A DNA stretch of 46,086 nucleotides from contig RBWT01000051.1 in NCBI GenBank assembly GCA_004010275.1, positions 1-46,086 on the forward strand, in the 5' to 3' direction. The notes beneath the pieces were generated by a model, which saw only the letters and a program-made list of their open reading frames with translations, was not told where the DNA came from and made no database searches. A program made the translations under genes and the position numbers. Positions 8,908 to 17,395 of this stretch are shown piece by piece. This DNA is from Streptomyces huasconensis. GTDB lineage: Bacteria > Actinomycetota > Actinomycetes > Streptomycetales > Streptomycetaceae. How positions within the stretch are numbered: position 1 is the first letter of the stretch; each line of letters begins with the position of its first letter.

Positions 8908-9185
8908 TCACCGCGATCGTGCTCATCAAGACCAGCGTGGACCGGATTCCGGAGATCGCCGAGTCGATCGCCGCGCTCGACTCCGTCAGCGAGGTCTTCT
9001 CCGTGACGGGCACGTACGACCTGATCGCGATGGTGCGGGTGCCGCGCCACGACGACCTCGCGGACGTCATCCCCGGCCGGATCAGCAAGATCCCGGGCGT
9101 GGAGGCGACCGACACGCACGTGGCGTTCCGCACGTACTCCCAGCACGACCTGGAGGCGGCGTTCGCAATCGGCCTCGACTCGTAG
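8904..9185 (+). CDS. Stand-alone Lrp/AsnC ligand-binding (RAM) domain protein, 93 aa
   Basis: The GTG at 8904 overlaps the rhomboid stop. The product is just the alpha-beta RAM/AsnC effector domain: ITAIVLIKTSVDRIPEIAE, GTYDLIAMVRVPRHDDLAD, and IPGVEATDTHVAFRTYSQHD. The N-terminal helix-turn-helix of full Lrp proteins is absent, so it cannot bind DNA on its own. Such proteins form oligomers that bind amino acids and may partner full-length regulators or enzymes. Coupling to a rhomboid protease is conserved in my recollection of streptomycetes, but a joint role is unproved. Confidence 0.88.
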   Translation: MITAIVLIKTSVDRIPEIAESIAALDSVSEVFSVTGTYDLIAMVRVPRHDDLADVIPGRISKIPGVEATDTHVAFRTYSQHDLEAAFAIGLDS

Positions 9186-9453
9186 ACACGCCCGGGCGGC
9201 TCGACGCGGGTCCTCGATGAAGGTTTCCTCATCTGCCGCTCATCCGGAGGAAGAGGGGCCCCGTCCACCCTTCCTCTCGTGGTCTTCTCCCACCGCGAAG
9301 GCGGACGCGGTACGGGAAAACCCCCGCCCAGGTGACCCACCGCGCGAAGCGGGACGGCCGGTCGGTCCTGGTCCTCGCGGGCACGATCGGCGCCGGCGCC
9401 CACGCGGTGCGGGCTCCACGGATGATCCAGCTGGGGTCACGGCTGCCGGCCGG

Positions 9454-10856
9454 TCAGGCGGCGGCGCTGGTGTCCGGCACGCAACGCCCGTCCTCGGTGC
9501 GGTAGTTCCACCGCGCGCCGTCGGCCACCAGCTCCTTGACGGCGCGCACGAACCGCTCGACGTGCTCGTCGGGGGTGCCCGCGCCGAAGCTCACACGGAT
9601 CGCGTTCAGCGACTTCTCGCCGGGCGCGGCCTCGGGGGCACCGCACTCGCCCGGCTCGTCGGACTCGCCGCCGAGCAGGGTGCGCACCAGCGGGTGGGCG
9701 CAGAACAGGCCGTCGCGTACGCCGATGCCGTACTCGGCGGAGAGCGCGGCGGCGAAGTGCGAGCTGTTCCAGCCGTCGACGACGAAGGAGATGACGCCGA
9801 CGCGCGGCGCGTCGTCACCGAAGAGGGAGAGCACCCGCACGGCGGGCACCTCGGCCAGCCCCTCGCGCACCGTGCGGATCAGGTGCTGCTCGCGGGCGAC
9901 CAGCTCGTCGAAGCCGGCCTCGGTGAGCGCCTTGCAGGCGGCGGCGATGGAGTACACGCCGATGACGTTCGGCGACCCGGCCTCGTGCCGGGCGGCGGTG
10001 TCGTGCCACTCCACGTCCACGCCCCCCGCCCGCCTCCTTGGGGGCGTCGCGTCACCTTCCGCGAGGCGCCGCCGCCCGCGAGGTAGGGCTCGGCCTCCCG
10101 CAGCCAGTCGGAGCGACCCGCGAGCACGCCCGAGCCGAAGGGCGCGTACAGCTTGTGCCCGGAGAACGCGACCCAGTCGACGTCCAACTCCCGTACGGAG
10201 AGCGGGTGGTGGGGCGCGAGCTGCGCGGCGTCGAGGACGATCCGGGCGCCGTGCGCGTGCGCGGCGGCGGCCAGCTCCCGCACCGGCCACAGCTCCCCGG
10301 TGACGTTGGAGGCGCCGGTGACGCAGACCAGGGCCGGGCCGTAGGGATCGCGGTCGGCGAGGGCGCGCTCCAGCGTGTGCACGGCCTCGGCGGGGGTGCG
10401 CGGCGCGTCGAGGTAGGTGACGCGGGCGTCCCGCCACGGCAGGAGCGAGGCGTGGTGCTCGGTCTCGAAGACGAAGACCTCGCAACCGGCGGGCAGGGCG
10501 GCGGCGAGGAGGTTCAGCGAGTCGGTGGTGGAGCGGGTGAAGACGACCTGGTCGCCCTCGCGGCAGTCGAGGAACTCGGCGACGGTCGTACGGGAGTTCT
10601 CGAAGAGGTCGGTGGAGAGCTGCGAGAGGTAACCGGCGCCGCGGTGCACGCTGCCGTAGTACGGGGCGTAGGCGGCCACGTCGTCCCAGACCCGCTGGAG
10701 CGCGGGGGCACTCGCGGCGTAGTCGAGCGCGGCGTACGTCACCTCGCCGCCGGTGACCAGCGGCACGGTGACGTCGCGGCCGAGGACGGCGAGCGGGGCG
10801 CAGACGGACGAGTCGGCGGCAGTGGCGGGAACGGCGGACACAGCGGACACGGACAT
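9454..10856 (-). CDS. Class V aminotransferase / cysteine desulfurase-like PLP enzyme (one frameshift)
   Basis: ATG at 10856 with GGGAG spaced six bases (ACGGGAGTTCGCC). About 467 residues. Class V features: YAASAPALQRVWDDV, GSVHRGAG, VVFTRSTTDSLNLLA, ETEHHASLLPWRD, VTGASNVTGELWPV, IVLDAAQLAPH, and DWVAFSGHKLYAPFGSGVL containing the PLP-binding Lys. The C-terminal domain includes WHDTAARHEAGSPN, IGVRDGLFCAHPLVR and IRVSFGAGTPDEHVERF. A frameshift near 10045 lies in a G/C run after SRKVTRR. Substrate is not readable. A desulfurase or selenocysteine-lyase-like activity is possible, but the usual catalytic Cys segment is not obvious. The trpD gene ends 408 bases upstream. Confidence 0.8.
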
Positions 10857-11264
10857 GGCGAACTCCCGTAAGAGGCAAGTGAGTTCACTGCGCCGACACG
10901 CGTACGACAGGGGTACGGCGGTGCAGTGATGAAAAGAGAAAGGTGTGCGGAAGAGGGGCGCCGAGGCCCTAACACATTCGCTTGCTCACGAGACTGCTCC
11001 CTTGAGGACCAGGACCCCAGGGCTGTGACATTCACCGATGTCCAGGGGTCCGCGCTTGCCATACGCCTCGCTGCGTACGGCCTGGTCTTCACCCGGGGCA
11101 CCCCGCCACGGACGGAGGGTTGCCGGACAGCGGGCCGGGGCCGTAGTCGCTGTCACTCATGACCTGCCCAGCATCCTGCCACACGATCTTCGACGCGCAA
11201 GGCGCAGTCCAGAATCCGGACTGCGCCGTACGTCACACGGGTGAACGGGAGGCGGGCGGAAGGC
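10857..11264. other. Intergenic region between trpD and the aminotransferase
   Basis: A 408-base gap. It holds the trpD terminator hairpin (11201-11227), a small inverted repeat GTGA-CAT-TCAC (11025-11035) inside a longer pair GGACCCC/GGGGTCC (about 11011-11052), and presumably the promoter of the aminotransferase gene in the A+T-richer part near 10960-11000. I see no convincing small gene; the short plus-strand ORFs lack coding character. Confidence 0.4.
11201..11227 (-). terminator. Hairpin downstream of trpD
   Basis: Perfect 10-bp inverted repeat GGCGCAGTCC / GGACTGCGCC with a 7-base loop, 38 bases past the trpD stop. Like most Streptomyces terminators it lacks a strong U-tract. Confidence 0.7.
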
Positions 11265-12330
11265 TCAGCGGTTGCTGGCCGCCACCCACCGCTGCAGGGC
11301 CTGCTTCGCGGCACCGGAGTCGATCGAGTGGGCCGCCCGCGCCATGCCCGCGCGGATCTGCTCGGTCAGCGGCGCGTCGGTCAGGGGCGAGGGCGACCAG
11401 CGCCGCCGCGGAGTTCAGCAGCACGGCGTCGCGCACCGGCCCGCTCTCGCCGTCGAGCAGCCGCCGGGCGACCTCGGCGTTGTACGCGGCGTCGGCGCCC
11501 CGCAGCGCCTCGACGGGCACCAGGTCGATCCCCACGTCGCGGGGGTCGAAGGCCTCCTCGCGCACCTGGCCGTCCCGCACGATCCACACCCGTGAGGTGG
11601 ACGTGGTCGTCAGCTCGTCGAGTCCGTCGTCGCCGCGGAAGACGAGGGAGGAGTTCCCGCGCTCGGCGAAGACACCGGCCACGACGGGGGCCATCCGGGC
11701 GTCGGCGACCCCGACCGCCTGGGCCCGCACCCTGGCCGGGTTGGTGAGCGGGCCGAGGAGGTTGAAGACGGTCCGGATGCCGAGCTGGCTGCGCGCGGCG
11801 CCCGCGTGCCGCAGCGCGGGATGGAACTTCACGGCGAAGCAGAAGGTGATGCCCGCCTCCTGGGCGACCTCGACGACCCGCTCCGGCGTGAGCTGGAGGT
11901 TGACGCCGAGCTTCTCCAGCACATCCGACGCCCCGCTGGCCGACGACGCGGCGCGGTTTCCGTGCTTGACGACCCGCGCGCCGGTGCCCGCGATGACGAT
12001 CGCGGACATCGTGGAGATGTTGACGGTCTTGGCGCCGTCACCGCCGGTGCCGACGATGTCGACCGTCTCGCCGGGCACCTCGATCACGTTGGCGTGCTCG
12101 TACATCGCCCGTACGAGACCGGTGATCTCCTGCACGGTCTCGCCCTTGGCCCGCAGCGCGACGACGAATGCGGCGATCTGCGCGTCGGTGGCCTCGCCGC
12201 GCATGATGCGGTCCATGGCCCACGCCGTGTCGTCGGCGCTCTGGTCCCGGCCGTCGAGCAGGCCGTTCAGGACGTCGGGCCAGGAACGGCCCGCCGCGGT
12301 CGTGCCTCCTGCGGGGGTCACAGCGCTCAT
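11265..12330 (-). CDS. trpD: Anthranilate phosphoribosyltransferase (one frameshift)
   Basis: Second step of tryptophan synthesis: transfer of phosphoribose from PRPP to anthranilate in the cytoplasm. ATG at 12330, AGGAG upstream. Family signatures: [17 protein letters not shown] (PRPP/Mg site), [20 protein letters not shown] (anthranilate site), and [13 protein letters not shown] lost C near 11390 (in a CCC run, L-A-P-L-T-D) shifts the frame shortly before the end. The true C-terminus reads [13 protein letters not shown] with stop at 11265. About 355 residues, normal size. It is isolated from other trp genes and sits downstream of the qcr operon beyond a terminator, so it is probably expressed independently. 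Confidence 0.95.
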
Positions 12331-12416
12331 GGCCGCTCCTGGTGTTCGTCTGCCTGGGGAGGAAAGTGCCCGACACGTCGGGTGGGTCCACCCTATCCAG
12401 CCGCCGGGACGGCAAA

Positions 12417-12445
12417 GAGCCCCGTCCATGAACTGGACGGGGCTC
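12417..12445 (-). terminator. Terminator of the qcrCAB operon
   Basis: Perfect 12-bp stem GAGCCCCGTCCA / TGGACGGGGCTC with a 5-base loop (TGAAC), 50 bases past the qcrB stop and upstream of trpD. Confidence 0.85.
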
Positions 12446-12494
12446 TCACCGTGGCGACCATCAGGAGGTCAGGGCTCGTAGAGCCGCAAGGTGA

Positions 12495-14114
12495 TCAGTG
12501 GTGGCCGTGGCCGCTGGTGATCTCCTTGTACTCCTCGGCGGTGGGCTTGGGGATCTGGTTGTCCTCCCCGTAGTAGCCCTTGGAGAGCTTGGCCCGGAGC
12601 TTCTGCGAACCGGACACCTTGCGCTCGACGCCGTTCTCGTCGACCGTCGGGCCGATCTCGAGCGGCTTGTACTGCTCGTGCGCGGTGAGCGTGTGCAGCT
12701 GCCCCTGGTCGAGCGGCTCGTGGATCTCGATGAACTCACCGTGCGGCAGGCGCTTGATGATGCCCGACTCGCGGCCGTGCAGCACCTTGTCCCTGTCGCG
12801 CCGCTGGAGGCCCAGGCAGATCCGCTTGGTGATGATGAAGGCGATGACCGGTCCGACGAAGAAGAAGATCCGGACGAACCAGGTGATCGCGTTCAGCGAC
12901 AGGTGGAAGTGCGTGGCGAAGATGTCGTTGCCGCCACCGAGCAGCATGATCATGTACGCGGTGACCCACGCGACACCGAAGGCCGTACGGGTCGGCGCGT
13001 TGCGCGGGCGGTCCAGGATGTGGTGCTCGCGCTTGTCCCCGGTGACCCAGGACTCGATGAACGGGTAGACCGCGATCGCCGCGAGCATCAGCGGGAAGAT
13101 CACCAGCGGGATGAAGACGCCGAGGACCAGCGTGTGGCCCCAGAGGTTGATCTCCCAGCCCGGCATGACACGGATCAGACCCTCGGCGAAGCCCATGTAC
13201 CAGTCGGGCTGGGCGCCGGTGGACACCTGGTCCGGACGGTAGGGGCCGAGCGCCCAGATCGGGTTGATCGAGGCGATCGCCGCGATGGCCGCGATGACAC
13301 CGAAGACCAGGAAGAAGAAGCCTCCGGCCTTGGCCATGTACACGGGCAGCAGCGGCATGCCGACGACGTTCTTGTTGCTCTTGCCGGGGCCCGCGAACTG
13401 CGTGTGCTTGTGGTAGAAGACCAGGATCAGGTGCGCCACCATCAGGCCCAGCATGATGCCCGGCAGCAGCAGGATGTGGATCGAGTAGAACCGCGCGACG
13501 AAGTCGCCGCCCGGGAACTCCCCGCCGAACAGGAACATCGACAGGTACGTGCCGACGACCGGGACGGACAGGATCGCGCCCTGCATGAAGCGCACACCGG
13601 TGCCGGAGAGCAGGTCGTCCGGTAGCGAGTAACCGGTGAAACCGGTGAACATGCCGAGGACGAACAGCAGGAAGCCGAAGAGCCAGTTGACCTCACGCGG
13701 CTTGCGGAAGGCGCCCGTGAAGAACACGCGCATCATGTGCACGAACATGCCGGCGATGAAGATCAGCGCCGCCCAGTGGTGGATCTGCCGGATGAGCAGA
13801 CCACCGCGCACATCGAAGGAGATGTGCATGGTCGAGTTGAACGCCTCGGACATCAGCTGGCCCTGCATCGGGACGTAGCTGCCGTGGTACTCCACCTCGT
13901 TCATCGACGGGTGGAAGAACAGCGTCAGATACACACCCGTGAGGATGATGATGATGAAGCTGTACATGCAGATCTCACCGAGCATGAAGGACCAGTGGTC
14001 CGGGAAGATCTTGCGCATGTTGGCCTTGGCCAGGGAGTAGATCCCAAGACGGCCGTCGGCCCAGTCGGCCACCCGCTCGCCGGCGGGTGCCTTCTTCTTG
14101 TTGTCGCTGCTCAT
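12495..14114 (-). CDS. qcrB: Cytochrome bc1 complex cytochrome b subunit
   Basis: 539-residue membrane subunit carrying hemes bL and bH and the menaquinol sites. Evidence: IRQIHHWAALIF and FVHMMRVFF (first His pair region), FGFLLFVLGMFTGFTGYSLPDDLLSG, YSIHILLLPG and VAHLILVFYHKH (second pair), and QPDWYMGFAEG. The last is the actinobacterial PDWY version of PEWY at the Qo site. The protein has a long hydrophilic C-terminal extension ending TSGHGHH, also an actinobacterial trait. The start lies four bases after the qcrA stop. Intact. Confidence 0.97.
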   Translation of the reverse strand: MSSDNKKKAPAGERVADWADGRLGIYSLAKANMRKIFPDHWSFMLGEICMYSFIIIILTGVYLTLFFHPSMNEVEYHGSYVPMQGQLMSEAFNSTMHISFDVRGGLLIRQIHHWAALIFIAGMFVHMMRVFFTGAFRKPREVNWLFGFLLFVLGMFTGFTGYSLPDDLLSGTGVRFMQGAILSVPVVGTYLSMFLFGGEFPGGDFVARFYSIHILLLPGIMLGLMVAHLILVFYHKHTQFAGPGKSNKNVVGMPLLPVYMAKAGGFFFLVFGVIAAIAAIASINPIWALGPYRPDQVSTGAQPDWYMGFAEGLIRVMPGWEINLWGHTLVLGVFIPLVIFPLMLAAIAVYPFIESWVTGDKREHHILDRPRNAPTRTAFGVAWVTAYMIMLLGGGNDIFATHFHLSLNAITWFVRIFFFVGPVIAFIITKRICLGLQRRDRDKVLHGRESGIIKRLPHGEFIEIHEPLDQGQLHTLTAHEQYKPLEIGPTVDENGVERKVSGSQKLRAKLSKGYYGEDNQIPKPTAEEYKEITSGHGHH

Positions 14115-14118
14115 CAGG

Positions 14119-15180
14119 TCAGCCCCTCTCGAAGAAGGCAGGACCGACGGGCTCTTCGAAGTCGCCGAGCGCCTCGAGGTAGCCCTCCTCGTTCACACCG
14201 ATGCGCAGCTGCGGCAGGGCGTGACCAGCGGGGCCGAAGATCACTCGGGCACCGTCGGAGAGGTCGAAGGTGGACTGGTGGCACGGGCAGAGGACGTGGT
14301 GCGTCTGCTGCTCGTACAGGGAGATCGGGCAGCCCACGTGGGTGCAGATCTTGGAGTAGGCCACGACGCCTTCGTGCGACCACTCCAGCTCGCGCTTGTC
14401 CTTGATGTCCTCCGGCTGAATCCGGACGATCATCAGGGCGGCCTTGGCGATCTGGGTCTGGAAGTCGTGGTCGTGCTCCGACATGCCCTCGGGCATGGCG
14501 AACGTGAGCGAACCGACCTGCACGTCCGAGGGACGCAGCGGCTCGTGCGTGTTCATGTTGACGAGCTTCTTGCCCTTGGCCCACTTGGTGTGCCGGAGCT
14601 TGTCCTCGGGCAGCGGACCGAGGTCGCGCAGGAGGACGACGCCGGAGAGCGGGACCAGGGCGAGCGCGCCGAACATCGTGTTGCGGATCAGCTTGCGCCG
14701 GCCGAACTGCGACTCCTCGGCACCGGCCCGGAAGTCGGCCATGACCTTGGCCTTGACCTCGGCCGGGGCCTCGATGGCGTGCCGCTCGTCGGCGACCTCC
14801 ACGTCGGACATCAGGGTGCGGGCCCAGTGGACCGCGCCCGCGCCGATGCAGAAGAGCGCCAGACCCAGGGTCAGACCCAGGGCGAAGTTGAGACCGCTGA
14901 TGTGCCCGATCGGCCAGACGAAGATGCTCTTGTCCGCCGGGATGGTCACGAACGCGGCGATGAAGCCGACGGTGGCCAGCATCGACAGCGTGAACAGGAA
15001 CGCGACGGCACGCTCGGAACGCCGGGCGGCCTTCTCGTCGATGTCCTGGATGCGGTGCTTGTGGGGCGGAAGGCCCGGGTCGGCGAACGGGTTGTCGTCC
15101 GGGACCACCACCGAGCCGTGCTGGGGCTCGGTCTCCTGCTTGGAGGGCAGGTTCTCTTCTGGAATCTCTTGGCTACTCAT
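14119..15180 (-). CDS. qcrA: Cytochrome bc1 complex Rieske iron-sulfur subunit
   Basis: 353 residues. The ATG at 15180 overlaps the qcrC stop as ATGA; I chose it over the in-frame ATG 12 codons upstream because of this coupling. An N-terminal cytoplasmic tail is followed by three hydrophobic segments (VAFLFTLSMLATVGFIAAF; ISGLNFALGLTLGLALF; NTMFGALALVPLSGVVLL), the actinobacterial form with two extra helices. The 2Fe-2S domain has KICTHVGCPIS and VLCPCHQSTFD, the two Cys-X-His ligand loops, at about residues 278-300. It accepts electrons from menaquinol and passes them to QcrC. Confidence 0.97.
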   Translation of the reverse strand: MSSQEIPEENLPSKQETEPQHGSVVVPDDNPFADPGLPPHKHRIQDIDEKAARRSERAVAFLFTLSMLATVGFIAAFVTIPADKSIFVWPIGHISGLNFALGLTLGLALFCIGAGAVHWARTLMSDVEVADERHAIEAPAEVKAKVMADFRAGAEESQFGRRKLIRNTMFGALALVPLSGVVLLRDLGPLPEDKLRHTKWAKGKKLVNMNTHEPLRPSDVQVGSLTFAMPEGMSEHDHDFQTQIAKAALMIVRIQPEDIKDKRELEWSHEGVVAYSKICTHVGCPISLYEQQTHHVLCPCHQSTFDLSDGARVIFGPAGHALPQLRIGVNEEGYLEALGDFEEPVGPAFFERG

Positions 15181-15986
15181 GACTTCTTGGCCTTTGCGGT
15201 CCGAGCGGCGACCCACACGGCGACCGCGATCAGCGAGCCGAGACCGAAGATCCAGCCGAAGAGGCCTTCACTGACCGGCCCCAGGCCACCCAGCTTGAGA
15301 CCGCCAGGGCTCTGGGTCTTCTCGCCGTTGACCGCGTCGAGGTACGCGATGATCTCCTTCTTCTCCTTCTCCGGCATCGTCGTGTCGGGGAAGGACGGCA
15401 TGTTCTGCGGGCCGGTCTGCATGGCCTCGTAGATGTGCTTCGGAGAGACACCTTCGAGCGACGGCGCGAACTTGCCGTGCGTCAGCGCGCCACCTTCACC
15501 GGTGAAGTTGTGGCACTGGGCGCAGTTGGTGCGGAACAGCTCGCCACCCTTGGCGATGTCCGCCCCCTTGGGGCTGTACTGCTTCTCGGTCGGGACCGAG
15601 GGACCGGCGCCGAGCGACGCGATGTACGCCGCCAGCTGGTCGATCTGGGCCTGGGTGTAGATGACCTTCTTCTTGGGCGCCTGGGCACCCTGCTGCTGGA
15701 GCGGCATGCGCCCGGTGCCGACCTGGAAGTCGACCGCCGCGGCGCCCACGCCCGTCAGCGGCGGACCGTCGGAGGACCCCTGACCGCCGGTTCCGTGGCA
15801 GCTGGAGCAGCCCACGGCGTAGAGCTTCTTGCCCTCGTCGATGGCGAGAGACTGGGCGGTTTCATCGGCTTGCGCCTTGTCCGCCGGCGCGAACGCGGCG
15901 TACAGCCCCCCGGTGGCCGCCAGCGCGAGGAGTAGGACGACGACCGCCGCCAGCGGATGGCGTCGTCGTGCGGAGAGCTTTTTCAC
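15177..15986 (-). CDS. qcrC: Cytochrome bc1 complex diheme cytochrome c subunit
   Basis: 269 residues, GTG start at 15986. An N-terminal signal anchor (LAAVVVLLLALAATGG) is followed by two class I cytochrome c folds with CSSCH at 60-64 and CAQCH near 155-159, each with a later Met ligand candidate (GRMPL; NMPSF). A C-terminal helix (LFGWIFGLGSLIAVAVWVAA) anchors it. This fused diheme c replaces a soluble cytochrome c and links the bc1 and aa3 complexes directly. First gene of a qcrC-A-B unit; 78 bases separate it from ctaE. Confidence 0.97.
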   Translation of the reverse strand: MKKLSARRRHPLAAVVVLLLALAATGGLYAAFAPADKAQADETAQSLAIDEGKKLYAVGCSSCHGTGGQGSSDGPPLTGVGAAAVDFQVGTGRMPLQQQGAQAPKKKVIYTQAQIDQLAAYIASLGAGPSVPTEKQYSPKGADIAKGGELFRTNCAQCHNFTGEGGALTHGKFAPSLEGVSPKHIYEAMQTGPQNMPSFPDTTMPEKEKKEIIAYLDAVNGEKTQSPGGLKLGGLGPVSEGLFGWIFGLGSLIAVAVWVAARTAKAKKS

Positions 15987-16064
15987 GGATTACCCCGGTG
16001 TCAGGATCTTCTGCGTCGATGCTTCTGGAATATGTCGGTACGTCGCGTGAGCGACCTCCGCCGA

Positions 16065-16685
16065 TTACTTGATCATGTAGATCGTGGCGAAGAGGCCGAT
16101 CCAGACCACATCGACGAAGTGCCAGTAGTAGGACACGACGATGGCTGCGGTCGCCTGTTCATGGGTGAACTTCCTGGCCGCATAGGTGCGGCCGAGGACC
16201 AGCAGGAAGGCGATCAGGCCGCCTGTCACATGCAGTCCGTGGAAGCCGGTGGTCAGGTAGAAGACCGAGCCGTAGGGGTCGGACGAGAGCGAGAGGCCCT
16301 CGTGCTTGACCAGCTCGGTGTACTCGTACACCTGACCGCCGATGAAGATCGCACCCATGATGAAGGTGACGATGAACCACATCCGGAGCTTCTTCACGTC
16401 GCCACGCTCGGCGGCGAAGACGCCGAGCTGACACGTGAGGGAGGAGAGCACCAGGATGGTGGTGTTCGTCGCCGAGAACGGGAAGTTAAGGGCCGAGGCC
16501 ATTTCCTTCCAGTGATCAGGACCTGTCACCGATCGCAGGGTGAAGTACATCGCGAAGAGGGCCGCGAAGAACATCAGCTCGGAACTCAGCCAGATGATGG
16601 TTCCGACGCTGGTGAGGTTCGGTCGATTGACCGGCGGGTGCGCGTGCCCTGTATCTACTGTCGTTGCTGTCGCCACGACCGACAT
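16065..16685 (-). CDS. ctaE: Cytochrome c oxidase subunit III
   Basis: 206 residues with five hydrophobic segments. Signatures: [37 protein letters not shown], and [15 protein letters not shown]. Typical of the short five-helix actinobacterial subunit III. The annotated ATG at 16685 lies inside a 21-bp palindrome (16676-16696) and has no good Shine-Dalgarno sequence. GTG at codon 4 (16676) is an alternative, possibly leaderless, start. It probably forms one transcription unit with qcrCAB downstream and diverges from the receiver-like gene at 16876. Confidence 0.95.
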   Translation of the reverse strand: MSVVATATTVDTGHAHPPVNRPNLTSVGTIIWLSSELMFFAALFAMYFTLRSVTGPDHWKEMASALNFPFSATNTTILVLSSLTCQLGVFAAERGDVKKLRMWFIVTFIMGAIFIGGQVYEYTELVKHEGLSLSSDPYGSVFYLTTGFHGLHVTGGLIAFLLVLGRTYAARKFTHEQATAAIVVSYYWHFVDVVWIGLFATIYMIK

Positions 16686-16696
16686 TATGTCGGTCG
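16676..16696. promoter_or_regulatory. 21-bp palindrome over the ctaE start codon
   Basis: Arms CGACCGACAT and ATGTCGGTCG flank a single central T, a perfect 10-1-10 inverted repeat. On the ctaE strand it contains CATAAT, a possible -10 element, followed by the ATG. TATGTCGGT also occurs upstream of qcrC at 16031-16039. It could be a repressor site, or an mRNA hairpin presenting the start codon in a 5-base loop. Confidence 0.5.
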
Positions 16697-16875
16697 CTTA
16701 TCCCGCCCTCACCCCGGGGGGTGCTGTTCGGAGTGTCTGTGGGGTGTGTCCTGCCCGTATGGCCCATCGGAGGCCTGTCCGAACCGCTGTTGACGGGGTG
16801 TCGGGAGGAGTAGCATCCGCGCATCGGTTCCCGATCCCACGACGGCACAGCTCAGCTCGATGATCTGGAGGAACA

Positions 16876-17277
16876 ATGCAGCCGACCGCGACGGTGCTGG
16901 TCTACAGCGACAACGCGAGCACCCGCGAGCAGGTCCGGTTGGCCGCCGGACGCAGGCCGGCGGCGGACGTTCCCGAGGTGGAGTTCATCGAGTGCGCGAC
17001 CCTGCCCGCCGTCCTCAAGGAGCTGGACGGGGGCGGCGTCGACGTCTGTGTGTTCGACGGTGAGGCGAAGCCCGCGGGCGGCATGGGCGTGTGCCGTCAG
17101 ATCAAGGACGAGATCTTCCGCGCGCCGCCCGTGCTGCTGCTCATCGGGCGCCCGCAGGACGCCTGGCTGGCCACCTGGAGCCGCGCGGAAGCGGCGGTGA
17201 CCCTTCCGGTCGATCCGGTGGAGTTCGCGGACGCCCTGGCCGCCCTGCTGCGCAGCAAGCGGGCCGTGGAAGCCTGA
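16876..17277 (+). CDS. Atypical receiver (REC-like) domain protein, 133 aa
   Basis: Single domain with the alternating beta-alpha pattern of response-regulator receivers: ATVLVYSDNAS (strand 1; the usual acidic pair is reduced), VDVCVFDGEAKPAGGMGVC (strand 3; Asp at the phosphorylation position and the following loop), APPVLLLIG (strand 4), and AEAAVTLPVDPVEFADALAALL (strand 5/helix 5). There, the expected Lys-Pro is replaced by Leu-Pro. GGAGGAACA precedes the ATG. No output domain. It diverges from ctaE, so it may serve respiration control, but that is inference. Phosphorylation may not occur given the altered acidic pocket. Confidence 0.7.
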   Translation: MQPTATVLVYSDNASTREQVRLAAGRRPAADVPEVEFIECATLPAVLKELDGGGVDVCVFDGEAKPAGGMGVCRQIKDEIFRAPPVLLLIGRPQDAWLATWSRAEAAVTLPVDPVEFADALAALLRSKRAVEA

Positions 17278-17312
17278 CGGGTCCTGCGGAGCGCACAGCG
17301 GGCCCGGCGCCT

Positions 17313-17332
17313 CGGCGCGGGGCCCCGCGCCG
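17313..17332. terminator. 20-bp perfect palindrome between convergent genes
   Basis: CGGCGCGGGG immediately followed by CCCCGCGCCG, with no spacer, 36 bases after the receiver-like gene stop and 64 before the L,D-transpeptidase stop. Likely a bidirectional terminator for the two convergent genes. Confidence 0.55.
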
Positions 17333-17334
17333 TT

Positions 17335-17391
17335 CTGTGCCGTCCTGGGGCTCCTGTGCCGTCCTGGGGCTCCTGTGCCGCTCCGGGGCAC
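17335..17391. repeat. 19-bp tandem repeat, three units
   Basis: Two identical units CTGTGCCGTCCTGGGGCTC (17335-17353, 17354-17372) and a third, diverged unit (17373-17391, CTGTGCCGCTCCGGGGCAC). It ends five bases before the L,D-transpeptidase stop. Probably a small minisatellite in the convergent gap. Confidence 0.85.
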
Positions 17392-17395
17392 CGGG

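Noticed and set aside
9331..9507. Small plus-strand ORF beginning GTGACCCACCGCGCG
   Set aside because: Only about 58 codons, overlaps the aminotransferase 3' end, has no ribosome site or conserved feature.
10926..11162. 78-aa plus-strand ORF upstream of the aminotransferase
   Set aside because: Cys/Arg-rich with no coding bias or start signal; overlaps the expected promoter region.
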